Shown here: positions 1 to 11,348 of the stretch, in pieces
How the letters are laid out: each line of letters opens with the position of its first letter
Position numbering within the stretch: the stretch's first letter is position 1
Source of the DNA: Termitomyces sp. T153
Lineage: Eukaryota > Basidiomycota > Agaricomycetes > Agaricales > Lyophyllaceae
DNA length: 40,059 nt
Direction: 5' to 3'
NCBI GenBank assembly: GCA_018296165.2
Contig: JACKQL020000223.1
Span: 1-40,059 of the forward strand
Translations under genes and position numbers: made by a program
The notes under the pieces: generated by a model
What the model saw: the letters and a program-made list of their open reading frames with translations, nothing else
Databases searched by the model: none
What the model was told of the DNA's origin: nothing

Positions 1-1122
1 CTTGTGAGGTTGACATAGCTGTTTTATGGTCTGAATGAGAGTCACAATGTGCTTCAGAGTTATTGAAAAGGGCTTGTGAGTCTGAGCACATTGTACTTGC
101 ATTCATCACTTATCACTACTTTTAAAAGCACCAGTTTGCCTCAAAAGGAGCTTGACACCATTCTAGCTCTCCAAGGTGACCTTGAAATGAGTGAAAAGAC
201 TCTTCAAGCTACTCATGTTACTCTATCAAAGGCACTACCATTTCCACATTCCTTACAAATTCTCAGCAACCTTCAAGAACATCATGAGCACCTCAAGGAT
301 GATGTAGATGAGTTATTTTTGTCTCTCACTATTCAAGATTTGTATCTGGAACTATGAGGAGTTGATCTCAAATTTGTCAAATACCTCTTAATTGCTCGCA
401 ACCTGAAGATCAATGTTCAAAAACGGGCAATTGGTAGCTTCTTTGAGTGGGACCAACTGGATCAGGCATCAGGTGGCTGAGACCAAGCATTAGGTCTGTA
501 TTTTTTTATGTATTCTTTGTTTCGACATCTACTAACTTAGTGATCATGAATTTAGGCACCAAGCTCCATCAACTCACTTGTGCTGCCATAAAAAAACATG
601 CCCTGGCACTGATGGCAGGTTTACAAAAATACAATGATGTCTGTGCAACACTCGTCACCATGTACAAACCTGAATGGAATGTTCCCCTACCTGAACCTTT
701 GCTCACTGAATTGCAACCACTTCGTGATGCCCCAAACCTCCTGGAAGATGTCTGGATGAGCCACCCAATGGAGGAAGTGCCTCATTGGCTCAGTGACAAT
801 ACAGTGTGCAAAGGTATTTGGGCGATGTTGAAGGCTGAGAGGTGTGCTGAGGAGTTGCAGTGGCTGCATATGGAAGCAACCAATCTTTCTCAGTGGTTTG
901 GTTGTGAACTTGCTGCCATTGAGCTTGCCCTCATTAAGCCCTCACATATGTACTCCGTTCCTCTTGCCCAGTAATGACTCACATTCAATAGATGTATATT
1001 TATGTGTCCCTCTCAAACAACGATGGTCCCACATTCTCAATCTCTGCTCCCTGTGGCCCAATCCACTCGCACCTCAACACATCTTTGATTCTCTTGTTTC
1101 ACAGGCCACAGATGTAGCATGA
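1..1122 (+). pseudogene. KDZ transposase, C-terminal part (decayed; runs off the left edge)
   Basis: This is the C-terminal end of a Kyakuja-Dileera-Zisupton (KDZ) DNA transposase, a family very abundant in basidiomycetes; the catalytic core would lie left of the window. Pieces in different frames give family-like segments: ARNLKI and WDQLDQA near 390-470, TKLHQLTCAAIKKHA from about 556, LLEDVWMSHP, then AEELQWLHMEATNLSQWFGCELAAIELAL around 850-930 (seen in shorter stretches), and WPNPLAPQHIFDSLV near 1060. An intron from about 497 to 555 (GT...TTTAG) joins the WDQ and KLHQ segments. A TGA follows GG at about 478 where relatives, as I remember them, have Arg, which fits CGA to TGA decay. The reading continues into the Ulp1-like segment that follows, so both were probably one protein. 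Family assignment is from recalled similarity and is fairly sure; the gene is not functional. Confidence 0.78.
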
Positions 1123-1125
1123 ACA

Positions 1126-2156
1126 TTGAGATCACACCTTGATCACAATTCCTTCAACCATCAAGCACACTCAGAGCAAAATGTGGAGAGCATTGATAGT
1201 GACAACATTCTAGAGACAGATGGCCTGGATATTGAGAAAAGCACAGACAATATTTTGTTTGATGATTACCTATTACAGCCAGCTGCTAATGAGATAGTCA
1301 AACCTGATGTGGAGTGTCCAGTTGTGGATATCAAATTAGTCTGGCAGTTGCCAGTACATCATAATGCGTCATTCATCTCAGCAATGACTGACTACTTTTT
1401 TTTATCAGTTGTGCATAGTTCTTTACCAAGATCTGCTCAGAGAACTTGCATCTCCGATGTTCACTGATTTTGCACCTCAATCTCAAGCACAATACTTTCC
1501 TCATCTCTGTGGGCATTTTGTTTCCAGTCTACGGGAACATGAGATGATGCATTTGCCAACTGCATGGCCCAACTACTTTGTTGAAACAACAGTTCTTGCT
1601 GCCAACCAATCCCAAATCTCAATTCAGTCAGCAATGTGCCCTCTTATCAACCTATGATGTTCCCATGGTGCAGTATAATGCCAGTGATGCTGAAATTTGG
1701 TGATGGACATGTCACACTAAGTATTGGCAGTTCCCTGTTTGGATACTTCCCATTCATTGCTCCACAACTCAACATTGGGTGATGTGTACCATCATTCCAT
1801 CCATCAGTGAAATACATCTTTTTGATAGTCTGGCACAACAGGATCCCTGGAAGACCAAAATAAAGGTATGCTCTCCTTCTATTGAGTTGTGTATCTGTTG
1901 ACACAGGATATTATGGCTCTCATTGTCTGCCTAATTGGTTTGGCAAATCAAAATGGATACATGCTTCCTGTTGTCACTTCAGGATGGATTGCTCACCCAA
2001 TTGTCACTTACCCTCAACAAACCAATGGTTTTGATTGTGGAGTATGAGTATGGGTCATTGCCAATATTGTGGCTGTTCTCTCAGAATTCACTCTCACTGC
2101 AGTTCAAGAATATAAAATACCTTTGGTTAGAAGTTCTCTCCTGCACATGCTCTTAG
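1126..2156 (+). pseudogene. Ulp1/SENP-like cysteine protease domain fused behind the KDZ transposase (decayed)
   Basis: This is a C48 (Ulp1/SENP)-type peptidase domain, a class that cleaves SUMO or ubiquitin-like conjugates; KDZ transposases of mushrooms often carry such a tail. The catalytic order His-Asp-Cys is readable. His is in QHWVMCT (codon 1773-1775), Asp is in HLFDSL (codon 1824-1826), and Cys is in TNGFDCGV (codon 2036-2038). A 41-nt intron (1866-1906, GTATGC...ACACAG) joins ...TKIK to DIMALIV in phase 0. Two in-frame TGA codons break it: one after YNASDAEIW, where relatives have Arg, and one at 2045-2047 directly after DCGV, where Trp is expected. The tail TLTAVQEYKIPLV ends near 2160. 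The first part (1126-1467) is acidic and low in recognisable motifs, probably a linker. Confidence 0.76.
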
Positions 2157-2162
2157 CATTAC

Positions 2163-2242
2163 CATCCTTGTAAGTAGATCAATATGACATGTTGCTCCTT
2201 TCTTTGTAAATAGATTGATATGACATATTTCTCCTTTTCATG
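2163..2242 (+). repeat. Imperfect tandem duplication, unit about 45 bp
   Basis: The stretch holds two imperfect copies of a unit of the form TTTGTAAATAGATTGATATGAC followed by a TTTCTCCTTTT-like end (2169-2202 and 2203-2240). It sits just behind the end of the Ulp1 reading. No coding role is visible. Confidence 0.5.
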
Positions 2243-2464
2243 GGCCACTTGTGCAATCATTGTTTAGCCTGATACTGCATACATCTCTAATCTGTTGTGC
2301 TAATTGGTTCATCTGGGGTGAGCATTGCCTTTATACATTCTAGTTGACTCCACACATTTGATGTCCTCATCATAATCAGGATTGATTTCTATCATGGTCA
2401 AGCATGTATCTAAGAATCTATCCTAAGAGACTCTGGAACAACAGCTCTCTTGAAGCATAAAGTG

Positions 2465-3515
2465 CTAGTAGATCCTCCCAGAAAGTGTGGCATACATTCC
2501 CAAATCTTCCAATGACTGCCAGACTGAACTCACATTCCTTGCAACCTCCCCTGCCTGTTTCCATTCATCCTGAGCTCCATCCAGCTGTAAGATCTCATCT
2601 TGGTAGGTTTGGATCTGTTTGTCCAGCCTCTCTATGTCTACCAAAGCTCTAAATATGCTAGCAATATTGTGCTTCTTCATGCATTGAGTATAAAGTGATT
2701 CAACATAGTCATATGCAGAGTGACTAATATACTTTGTAAGCTTCCTTGCAACCCACTCAATCTTGACAGTCCAATATTTGACATTTTGAGAGTCTTCCCT
2801 GTATATCAGAATCAGTCATTAACAACCTCATAACACAGGTCATGAAGGCCTTACTTTGATGCACTGTCAGACTCATTATGGTCTTGGGTTTGTTTCTTTG
2901 GCTTCATTTCTGATCTATCCAGGCATAAGTTGATGCTAAGAGATAGAATGAATGATATAGATACTGCTGTGCTTTAGCCTTTTGATAATCTTCCTGTTGG
3001 TGGGTACAAATGACCATCTTATTCCTGCAAAGTCCATACATTGTGTGATGAGGATTTTGAGCTGATTGTATCACTGAGTACTCACTTATGGTAAGATCTC
3101 CGGCTTTTAGCATTAGCTGCAAGTTGTCTCTGTTCTGCTGTGTGATAGAGGTGGTGCCAACCCATGGCATGGAGGGAGACACTGGAAGTCAACAATCAAG
3201 GGTTAGATACAAGTGTAAAGCACTTATGTGCCATCATCTTACTTTTTGGATTTCTGTCTTACCTTTTCATTCCAGGCTCAAATCCTAGCTTTCTTTAGCA
3301 TAGCAGCCAATATAGTCTTCAAGATGTCCATTGGTGTGATTCTAGACAGCCTTGTGCTCTGTAGCACATATAATAGTGTTGAGAGATCAAGTGGCACCTG
3401 GTCGGGCTAGTGTTTGTTGGTATATACTACAAGTGCTAAAATCTGATCCAACTCTTCACTTGATATTTTGACCCTGAACATATTATAAAAGCCATCTGGT
3501 AAGGTCACTTGATTA
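2465..3515 (-). pseudogene. Unrecognised multi-exon reading, decayed
   Basis: Reading leftwards on the minus strand there is a protein-like series: LPDGFYNMFRVKISSEELD (about 3510-3440), STLLYVLQSTRLSRITPMDI (about 3380-3310), then LQLMLKAGDLTISEY, an open stretch of 92 codons at 3182-2904, and finally an open stretch at 2680-2465 with a charged helical look (IERLDKQIQTYQDEILQLD). In-frame stops separate the pieces, and I cannot place all introns. I do not recognise the family. The composition (few CpG, flanking transposon relics) suggests a multicopy, repeat-associated gene rather than a single-copy host gene. Confidence 0.35.
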
Positions 3516-3534
3516 TCTGGGCACCAATCAGCTC

Positions 3535-4170
3535 ATGTTGATATGCAGGAAAATAACAACTGAGCCTTTGATCCCACAGAGTGCTGAAGCAGGCTCACAT
3601 GAACATGAAGAACAAAAATTTTTTCTATACCTTGCACCATTTTACACACATGTCACCCAACAAAATAAACTTGATGCCTTTTATGATGCTTCTCATGAGA
3701 TCTATGAGGATAGGTTTCCTCAGGAGAGTGACTGAGGGATGACCTCTGCTGAGCAAAAACAATTCTTGCACAAAAAGGTGAGTCTTAACAGTCTAGTGAT
3801 ACTCTTCTTTTAATAGACATTTATAGATATTCTGGCTGAGGTATTTCTATGTTAAAATGGCTGAGATGCCTGAGAATTTCTGCAACTGGGAAACTTTTAT
3901 GACTCCTCAAGCTGACCAGCTTACTTGAGTACATCCTTCAATCTTTTTTGTTCATCTCTAACCAACATACACACTCTGTTCTCAGAGGGCTGAGTACTTT
4001 TTGTTTGCAAGGCTTGGTCATTTCCTCAAGACCCATCAATATATTATTATCATCTCTCTAGACAAAAGACTGATTGCTGAGAAGTTTCCCAGTGACCTTC
4101 CAACATCTCTTTACTACCTGGTACTGGATGAGCTGGAGGATGCATACCTTGTAACTGCCAATTGATCCTA
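3535..4170 (+). pseudogene. Unrecognised exon series (possible 5' part of the gene that follows)
   Basis: An open stretch of 66 codons at 3535-3735 (HEHEEQKFFLYLAPFYTHVTQ, with FYDASHEIYEDRF) ends at TGA and is followed by a GTGAGT splice-donor-like site at 3778. Further on, RAEYFLFARLGHFLKTHQYI and RLIAEKFPSDLPTSLYYLV read from about 3988 to 4165 in a second exon-like piece, ending at a stop after LVTAN. I do not recognise the family. Position and style suggest exons of a single decayed gene continuing to about 8.8 kb, but I could not confirm the joins. Confidence 0.3.
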
Positions 4171-4681
4171 TTCTGAGCTCATTTACTTACAATTTATCTG
4201 CTGCTACTAATTGATAATCGAGTACATACAATAAGCAGCAGGCATGTTTGAAGCTAGCACACTTAGTCAATTCAATTCAACATTGAAGATCACTGGGTCT
4301 AGATGTCTTATGTTAGCAATCAGATGGGCAGTAGGTCTAGAGTTCTGACATGAGCAATCAAATTGGATGACTGTCATACATGCAAATATGTGTTGCTAGC
4401 ATTTCCTACTTATATTCTGTTTCAATTGTCTTACTCTCTGTTGTTTTTGTATGTTCTCACAATGAGCAATGGTTACATCTTCTGACACTGTTCTTGAGCT
4501 CACAATTGAGTATGCTACCTTAGTTGTATCAAGTGTGCCTTGGCTTTGTGAAAAAGCAGCTTCTCTGTCACCACTCAATCTTTCTATTGACACTTCATTT
4601 CTGAGGTATATTCAAATTCTACTTGCAGTTGCAGGAGCTCTGACTTAGTCTTTATGTAGAGATTGTCTTATATCTATCTGT
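4171..4681. other. No recognisable gene
   Basis: The stretch is AT-rich and CpG-poor. A 65-codon opening on the minus strand (4593-4396) has no family-like features. I see no repeat ends, splice-consistent exons or RNA gene here. Confidence 0.4.
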
Positions 4682-7600
4682 ATGCTTAGTTCTTGTACAA
4701 ACCACCATCTCTTGTGCATAATGGTTGCAGCTATTGCAAACTTTCTTATACCTACCACTACAATTTCCCAATGGCTTCTTTATCTGCCTGCTTCTACTTC
4801 AGGAACTGTGCAACTCATTCCCAGATATTTGACTGGACAACCAACTGAGCAACAGGGTCAACTGAGTTCATTTTTTACATACAAACACTGCAAATACTCT
4901 TCTGTTGTTGTGCTCCCAGTTTGTGTTTTTGCAACTAAAGAAACATTTATTGTCCAGGTATGTTGGCAGGATTTTGTATACCTAATGTTAAACTCACTGC
5001 ACAATAGATGATGCTGGTATCTTCCAACTGTCTGAGCAACCCACAACCACTTGACTCAACAATCATCTATGATGAAGCAGAATGTAGAGATGCCACTGAA
5101 GTTTTCATTGGCAAGGGCAATGACACAAACCCACATCTGCCATTTGGTAACCCCACCTACTATGGACCTATTGCAGTCTCTGACAACCCCTTTACCAAGC
5201 AAATGGGAGGTGGTGGAACCATCAAACAGCCTCAAACTGGTGCAGTTCCTTGGAGCCTTTGCCAACATGTCTGCCTGATTCCTTTGGGTTCTCACAATCC
5301 TGAGAGCCATAATTTTGCTTGTTGTTGTGCCAAGACAGCTTCTTCTCCAACCCCTACTTCACAAAATACTCAGGTGTTGCAGGATTTTTTGGATGGTCTT
5401 GATGATGAGGTCATTGCTAGCATGGCATTTGATTGCTCTTCCCCCTTTTCTTCCTTGGAGGCTGAAAACCTCACTTCCCCTCATATTGAAGAAAGTCTGA
5501 CTTCCCCTGCTTGTATTGACAATGCCTTTTCACCTACTGGAGAGGATCCTTCTCTCAAAGTCAAAAAGGATCTTGTTCTTGTTGAAAGAAGGAGGAACCC
5601 TGCAGCTGAGGGATTTTTGACTGCTGGTGCATTTGAGCCAATTGTTTTACCACCTGGTCTTACAGCCTCCAGCAATCCACAGGTTGCTACAACCTCAACC
5701 CACATGCTATCTGGGGACAAAACACCTGAACCCTTTATCAAAGAACCTGCTGACACTGCTAAAACTTTGAAAGAACAACCACCAGCAGTCATCTCACATC
5801 CCCCCTCTAGTGCATGCACTCTACTTTCCAAAACTGCCACTTCTAAGACCTGGCCATCCAATTCCACTCTTGAACAGTGTCAAAATGGCTTTGCACATAT
5901 TGAGGAAATCTTTGTTGAGCTTAGTCATTCATTGCAGCAGCCATTATCCCACGTCATTCATTGCAGCAGCCATTATCCCACATTAAGAAATGGTTGTTCT
6001 CTGGTTCGAAGGGAACATGGAGCACAAGCCTTTGGAATTTATATCAGGCATACTTTGCCAAGCATTAAGAAGAGGAACTCCAACATTGTGCATTTGAAGA
6101 TGGTACAGGCAAGTATCATATTCCTTGAGAATTATATTTTTGCTGACAACTGGTTTAGACTCTGACTGCTGGCCAAGCTTCCAAAGAAAATGGGGAGACA
6201 ACACAGAGGCTGTTTTGCAAGCAGCACTTGATATTAAATGGGTTTCTAACTAGAACCAAACTCAACAACAACAAAGTTGTCTTTTCCAAAAGCATTGTAC
6301 TAAATTAGAGAGGCTCATAAGTTGCCAACTTTTTATACTGAATTTTGACATGTTGATTTCCATTCTAGAACTAAGAAGGTGCTGACCTTTGCTTCCAGAC
6401 CTTTGCTATTGTGGTTGGTGACTGCCTTTAGGAGGACCAAGGCCTTGGGAACATTGTTGCAACCTAAGGTTTGACAGATGTAAGCTCACTGCATTTTTAT
6501 CTAGAAAAAATTACTGACAACCATTTTAGTTTGTTGCTAAATGCCTCAAGCTTGATGATACCACTTTGTTGGGGTTAGTAAAATTAGAAGCATAGTAAGT
6601 CACTTGTCTAGCATGTTCTTTCCATTCTAATCAGATTCTGCTCCAGCCATGCCATTGCCAAAAAGATCACAGAGGATGTAGATGCAGAGCAGCTCATCAA
6701 TGAACTTGATAAGGCCTTTGATTCACTCGAGGCTGAGCTCAAGCCTCTACCCAGTCCCCCCATCAAGGGACCAGATGATGATGATGACATATATCTGGAG
6801 AACAACTCCAATGTAATCTCAAGTTGCAAGAAACATCTAATCTCATTGCTCAGTGAGTATCCTATCATCTACATTAATTCTATAATGATACTCAATGTTA
6901 TAGGCAGAGACTGCAACTGAGGCTGCTGGTCAATGCTGGACTAGTGATCAGTTGCCTTGGACTACACTTCCCAATCACCTCATATCAATATCTCATGTGA
7001 TCACAAGATGGCCTCCAAGCTGCGCAATGCCAACCAAGACCAGCAAGCCCAAGAAGGGCAAGCAGGGCATCAAAGACCTTGGGAGCAAAGATGGACATTT
7101 CTTCCTTGCTGCTCTCCAAAATGGCAAACTAAAAAATATTAGGTCTGATATCAAGAAGATCAAGAAGGTGAGATTCCCATCATCACTACTGCCAAGGCAA
7201 CTACAAACAATGCACCCACAGTTCATTCACAAGCAGTCTTTGCAAGTGGAAAGACACACATTGGCCCAGCTGGCCCCAAAAGCACTGCAATTACCTATGT
7301 CAAGCAGAAGATGGCTGCATTTATTGAAGTTGAGTCTGACAATGAGCAAAAGTCTGACTTACCTCCTGCAAAGGTCCCAAAGCAGCTGCCTCCAAACTTT
7401 TTATATACCATCAGCAGCAATTCAGAAGATCTTTCCCTAGCTCCAATGGCAAAGCAGCCATTGCCCAAGAAGCATGCAGTTAATGTCAGCACTGACTCTG
7501 ACCCTGATGACCCTTCACCAACCCAGAAGAGGAACCCACCTCCTCCACCCCCACTGGCTCAGCAGTTACCTATCAAGCAGAACACTGCTACTGGTAGTTC

Positions 7601-8815
7601 TAGTATGACTAAGAAGGATCTGTCCCTCCATCTCCTACTGCAAAGTGACAACGTCCAAGAAAGTGCCTGGAAATCATTGCCAGTGATGACAAGGGTGACA
7701 AGGTTTCCTCTGATGCCAAGATGCAGTGCAGATTCTCCTTGCCTGATGCCAGCAAAGACCAAGTTGGCTCAGGTGATGACTACATCAACCAACAGGATGA
7801 GGAGTCTGAGAGTGGAGTTGTGCCTTGGATTTGTTGTACTCATCATGCCAAGAATAAGGGAAGGCCAGTCATGATCTCTCTGTTGGTTCAAGTAAGGCTC
7901 AGACAAAGCTATTCTTGGCACCACCAAGTCTGCTACTTGAGCAAATGCCACCAGGTCTGCTAAACCTACCTCGACAACTCTGGCTGTGACTCCAGCTATA
8001 GCTGTACTGCCTCCACCTAAATCCACTACTGCCACTGGCTTATCTATGAGCTCCAGCAAATCCCCATCTATTGATCAGGCTACTGGTGCCCCACCCTTGC
8101 CTCTGCTACTATGGAGATCCAGTGCAAACCAGCTACAACTGTCAATGAACCACACATCCAAATGGGTGCTCCAGGTCTTCATGCACCTCCAGTCCCATCA
8201 GGCTCAGAGGGAGCTCCTGCAACTGCTGCAGGGACCAAAATACTGTGGCACTGCCCCAACCACTCTGTCATACTAAAACTGGGCAAGACCTCATCAATAA
8301 CTTCTCTCCCTCCAGCATCAACCACTCCACAGCCTCTCAGCCTGCACCAGTTGATGGTCCTGAGGACCAGCCTCTGTCCTCTTCTGGTCAGTTCAATGAT
8401 GCTGTGATGGACAAAGACCCTTACTTTGGTGAGGGCAGCTACAGCACACCATACAGTGTGGAGATGTATAGTGATGATAATTATGCTATGAACTCAGGTC
8501 AATACATGAGCTACAACCATCATGAGGCTCCATACAATCCTCCGTTACAGTATCACACCAATGGTGCTCCTCCCTGATGCTATGCATGATATTCTCACCA
8601 TCCTTACTTGCAAGGCCCAATGCAATATCCACTTCTATCTCATGGTCCTGGACCTCAGTCCCATTGTCCTTTCATGCAAGCCATGCATTATCACCCAGGG
8701 TATGGCCCATCTCATAGTCATGTGGCATCCACTGCTGGTCCTTCATGTGTGCCCACCATTGCACATGGGACCACCTTGTTCTCAGACCCTTCCACATGGA
8801 TTCAGTGGCAATAAG
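4682..8815 (+). pseudogene. Large decayed gene of an unrecognised, probably multicopy basidiomycete family
   Basis: A chain of + strand readings looks like one degenerate multi-exon gene. 4682-5011 contains the LTGQPTEQQGQLSSFF segment and ends at a splice-like CAG/GTATG. 5008-6165 is the longest piece (385 codons) and is rich in Ser, Pro and Thr. After a 29-bp duplication at 5924-5981 the original frame continues as IKKWLFSGSKGTW and LWNLYQAYFAKH. Around 6650 the piece DVDAEQLINELDKAFDSLE is seen. 6952-7874 is basic then proline-rich (NPPPPPPLAQQ). 8245-8815 is Tyr/His/Pro-rich (GPGPQSHCPFMQAMHYHPGYG). The LWNxYQAYFA-type segment recalls repeated hypothetical proteins of mushroom genomes, which I cannot name. 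Several stops and frame changes make it non-functional as sequenced. Exact ends are uncertain. Confidence 0.45.
5924..5981 (+). repeat. Perfect 29-bp tandem duplication inside a coding stretch
   Basis: The unit beginning GTCATTCATTGCAGCAGCCA occurs twice without a mismatch, at 5924-5952 and 5953-5981. Because 29 is not a multiple of three, the second copy shifts the frame. Removing one copy lets the upstream frame (IEEIFVELSHSLQQPLSH) run on into IKKWLFSG. The duplication is therefore a frame-breaking mutation and probably recent, since the copies are identical. Confidence 0.85.
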
Positions 8816-9147
8816 TACTGGGGCTTGTCAGGACAGTACAGTCAGGAGAAGGAAATGAAGAAAGTATATGCTGAGTTAGATGTATTTCTGCCTCCTCATC
8901 ATTGTATTGCCTGCTCTCTATCATGCATTTTGGACATCATCTCTTGTTGTTTGATCTCCTGTCACCATTGCCTATTAATCCTTGATACTCTTGTTTGTCA
9001 TTTGCTTTCTTGCTGCCATTGTCTGCCTTGTTAATAAATAGCTTGGACCATCATTTGATAGATTGTATATCTATTCTTGTCATCCTGAATCATGCCAGTG
9101 ACATGTATGTCAATAAAGAAAATGTAATGATGTATACCACAAAACCT

Positions 9148-9185
9148 CTCAACCTCTCAATCTCAACCTCTCAACCTCCTGAACT
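9148..9185 (+). repeat. Short CAACCTCT-type tandem repeat
   Basis: CTCAACCT/CTCAATCT-like octamers are repeated several times (AACCTCTCAACCTCTCAATC and on). This is a simple repeat in a non-coding, CpG-poor stretch. Confidence 0.6.
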
Positions 9186-9240
9186 CTTGACCATCCAAAT
9201 GACTGCTCTACCAACCTTCGACACTATAGACCAGGCCTGA

Positions 9241-9803
9241 TCTGCATCTCATGCTTCAGAAAGAGGTGTGTTCTGCATTGTTAGGATACCTGTGGCTAGT
9301 CAGATCACCCCCCTAAAGTGCCATCAAGAAGCACTTACCATCCTGCCAGCAGTGCTTAAGGTCAACATGATGTTGGAATTTTCAGGAGAAAATCAATATG
9401 TCTGTAATTTATTTGGGTCCTTCCATTCTGGAGATTGATTCTCAAATTGCTCATTCTGAAATACTCCTTGTTAGACTACCTAGAACCTAGCCATCATACT
9501 GATCTTAACCAACAGGTCCCACGCTGTATGGCAACATTGCATCTCAGAGACAGATATCAACCTGTGACCATCCCTCAGGACGTACAGTTCCTTGCTTCCA
9601 TAAGTTCACTTTATTATTAGCTGCTAGCCTTTTAATGTTAGGAACGCAGGGAGCACGTATAAGAGGGTAGTTGGCGAGTATTGATGGCAGATTGAGGACT
9701 TTGTTCACACACTCAAGACATAGGGAGAGGCTGTTACAGATCCTCCAGTACAACAGATACAACATAGCTCTCCGCCTTGCAGATGTTCAAGTTGACGTGC
9801 ATC
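9241..9803. other. No recognisable gene
   Basis: Short openings exist on both strands (9435-9620 plus, 9765-9544 minus). None shows a domain, a splice-consistent continuation or a likely start context. Some CpG reappears from about 9520 on, so this is a transition between the CpG-poor block on the left and the island on the right. Confidence 0.35.
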
Positions 9804-9817
9804 TCATATCAAGTTTA
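9804..9817 (+). repeat. Target-site duplication, left copy
   Basis: TCATATCAAGTTTA, identical to 10754-10767, directly precedes the element's GGGGGCACAGTGG start. Confidence 0.85.
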
Positions 9818-10753
9818 GGGGGCACAGTGGCTCAGCTGGCACCATGATGTCCTTAGGGATCATGTGATTCCAAGTGGCAAGCACCTAACCTGGAAGTTGG
9901 GAGTGCTGAAATGAACATGGTATGTACTGTAGCTTTTGGCAGAAAACAATTTAGACACCACACCTAACTTATTCAATGACACTGGGAAGCCACCACTTGC
10001 ATGTGTTGACTAGGGAGGCTTTGTGGGTCAGGCCAATTTGGAACAGACCAATTAGCATGTGACATGATGAGGTTAGGTGACCACCACACTCATGTCCAAT
10101 CAGAAAAAGAGAGGGTTCCTTGATGTGATGGATTTGGGAGAGGGTCTGGACCAAGTGCTGGGAAGGAACCTTGCTGACCAAGCAGGTCATGGTCCAAGTA
10201 GGCATGAGGATAGGATGTCAATATAGGTTGATCAGGCCACCAATGAAGTGTGTGGTCCATTGGATGAGTTGGCATGACTGTTGGGGTCATTGACTGGCAT
10301 GGTCATTAGCTGGCTCATACTGTCATGGGTTCCAAATCTTGGGATTGACCTTCTGAAAGTAGCATCTGGGCATGGGGAGGGGTAGAGTTGTGACTGCCCT
10401 TGGTTGCAGGTTGACTAGAGGAAGGCATGAGCTTGCCGATTGGGCTATCAAGTCCTACACCAATCAACTCCAATTAAGCTGTGCTGAGTATAGCTGAGTT
10501 TAGATATTGGGATGGCACGTTAGTGGCAGATGGGGAGGGGATTTACAGGTGTGAAGTAGTATGAACTCTGAAGGATCAAATTGTAGTAAAATGGCTATGA
10601 GGCATAACCGGCACACTTGAAAAGGTGTCAGGCCAGAGTACCTATCAGATGTGTCCATAATTACCACCCCCCTTCAAACTGCGGGACCTAGGACACAATG
10701 TTCATGTGTAAAATAGGTCTTTAAGAAAATAAACCAATCAATCAATCAATCAA
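9818..10753 (+). mobile_element. SINE-like non-autonomous retroelement with tRNA-like head, tetranucleotide tail and 14-bp TSD
   Basis: The element of about 936 bp is bounded by a perfect 14-bp direct repeat (TCATATCAAGTTTA) at 9804-9817 and 10754-10767, the mark of target-primed retrotransposition. Its start carries an RNA polymerase III box A-like sequence, TGGCTCAGCTGG (9828-9839). CATGTGATTCC (9861-9871) matches the usual box B at 7 of 11 positions, as a CpG-decayed copy could. The 3' end is AATAAACC followed by repeated CAAT units directly before the second TSD. I find no long coding stretch. Its last ~300 bp recur at 34144-34450. It is long for a SINE, so a composite SINE or a deleted LINE with a tRNA-like head is also possible. 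Confidence 0.75.
9828..9839 (+). promoter_or_regulatory. RNA polymerase III box A-like site
   Basis: TGGCTCAGCTGG fits the tRNA box A consensus TRGYNNARNNGG. It lies 10 bp inside the element, as in tRNA-derived SINEs. The candidate box B begins 21 nt downstream, a shorter gap than in most tRNA genes. Confidence 0.55.
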
Positions 10754-10767
10754 TCATATCAAGTTTA
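10754..10767 (+). repeat. Target-site duplication, right copy
   Basis: TCATATCAAGTTTA follows the CAAT tail and is identical to 9804-9817. The TC at its start may overlap the tail, so the true duplication may be 12-14 bp. Confidence 0.82.
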
Positions 10768-11348
10768 TCAGGTTGTCTATGTGTGTCTTATCAGATTCAC
10801 ACTCTGTTAGATATGTCTAACCACGCATTAGCCTCCCAAGTACATTCTTGATGCTCAAATTTGCATAAAATCACTTACAAATGGACTTGTGCGAGCTGGT
10901 GAAATGATTTGTTTCTTTGAGTTGTCTTCATGTAACGTCTAAAGTATGAAGACATTGAGCAACTAAGGTGCTACCCGGCACATAATTTTTGTTGAGCCGA
11001 CCTAAAGATATGACGCTGAGCACGGTTGAACTGAAACAGGCTCGGAAGAGAGGCGTATTCATACATGCTTGGAGAGATATAAAAGAGAAAGGAAGATGAT
11101 ACTACCTACGTAAGGTTTCACCAGGCCAAAATGCTTAGGTCTTACTGCCAAAGACCACTCAGATTGAATGACTCACTGTTGAAGTGAGGGACCACAAACA
11201 TACTACAAGATCAATACAATTGGCTATGCTGCCACGAGATTAATCACTGTACTTGGGAGTCACAAAACTCCCGAACTACTTGTTTGAGAATCTAGAGTTT
11301 GAGGTCAGTGCATTTGTACTGTTGCAGAAGTGATTGCTCAACTGTTGA
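10768..11348. other. Spacer downstream of the sesquiterpene synthase
   Basis: CpG becomes ordinary from about 10,930 onward. This stretch includes the presumptive 3' UTR and terminator of the minus-strand synthase gene. No conserved coding reading or repeat end is visible. Confidence 0.4.

Noticed and set aside
9818..9890. Functional tRNA gene
   Set aside because: Box A is good, but box B is decayed and too close, and no acceptor stem pairs. The TSD and tail show a retroelement.
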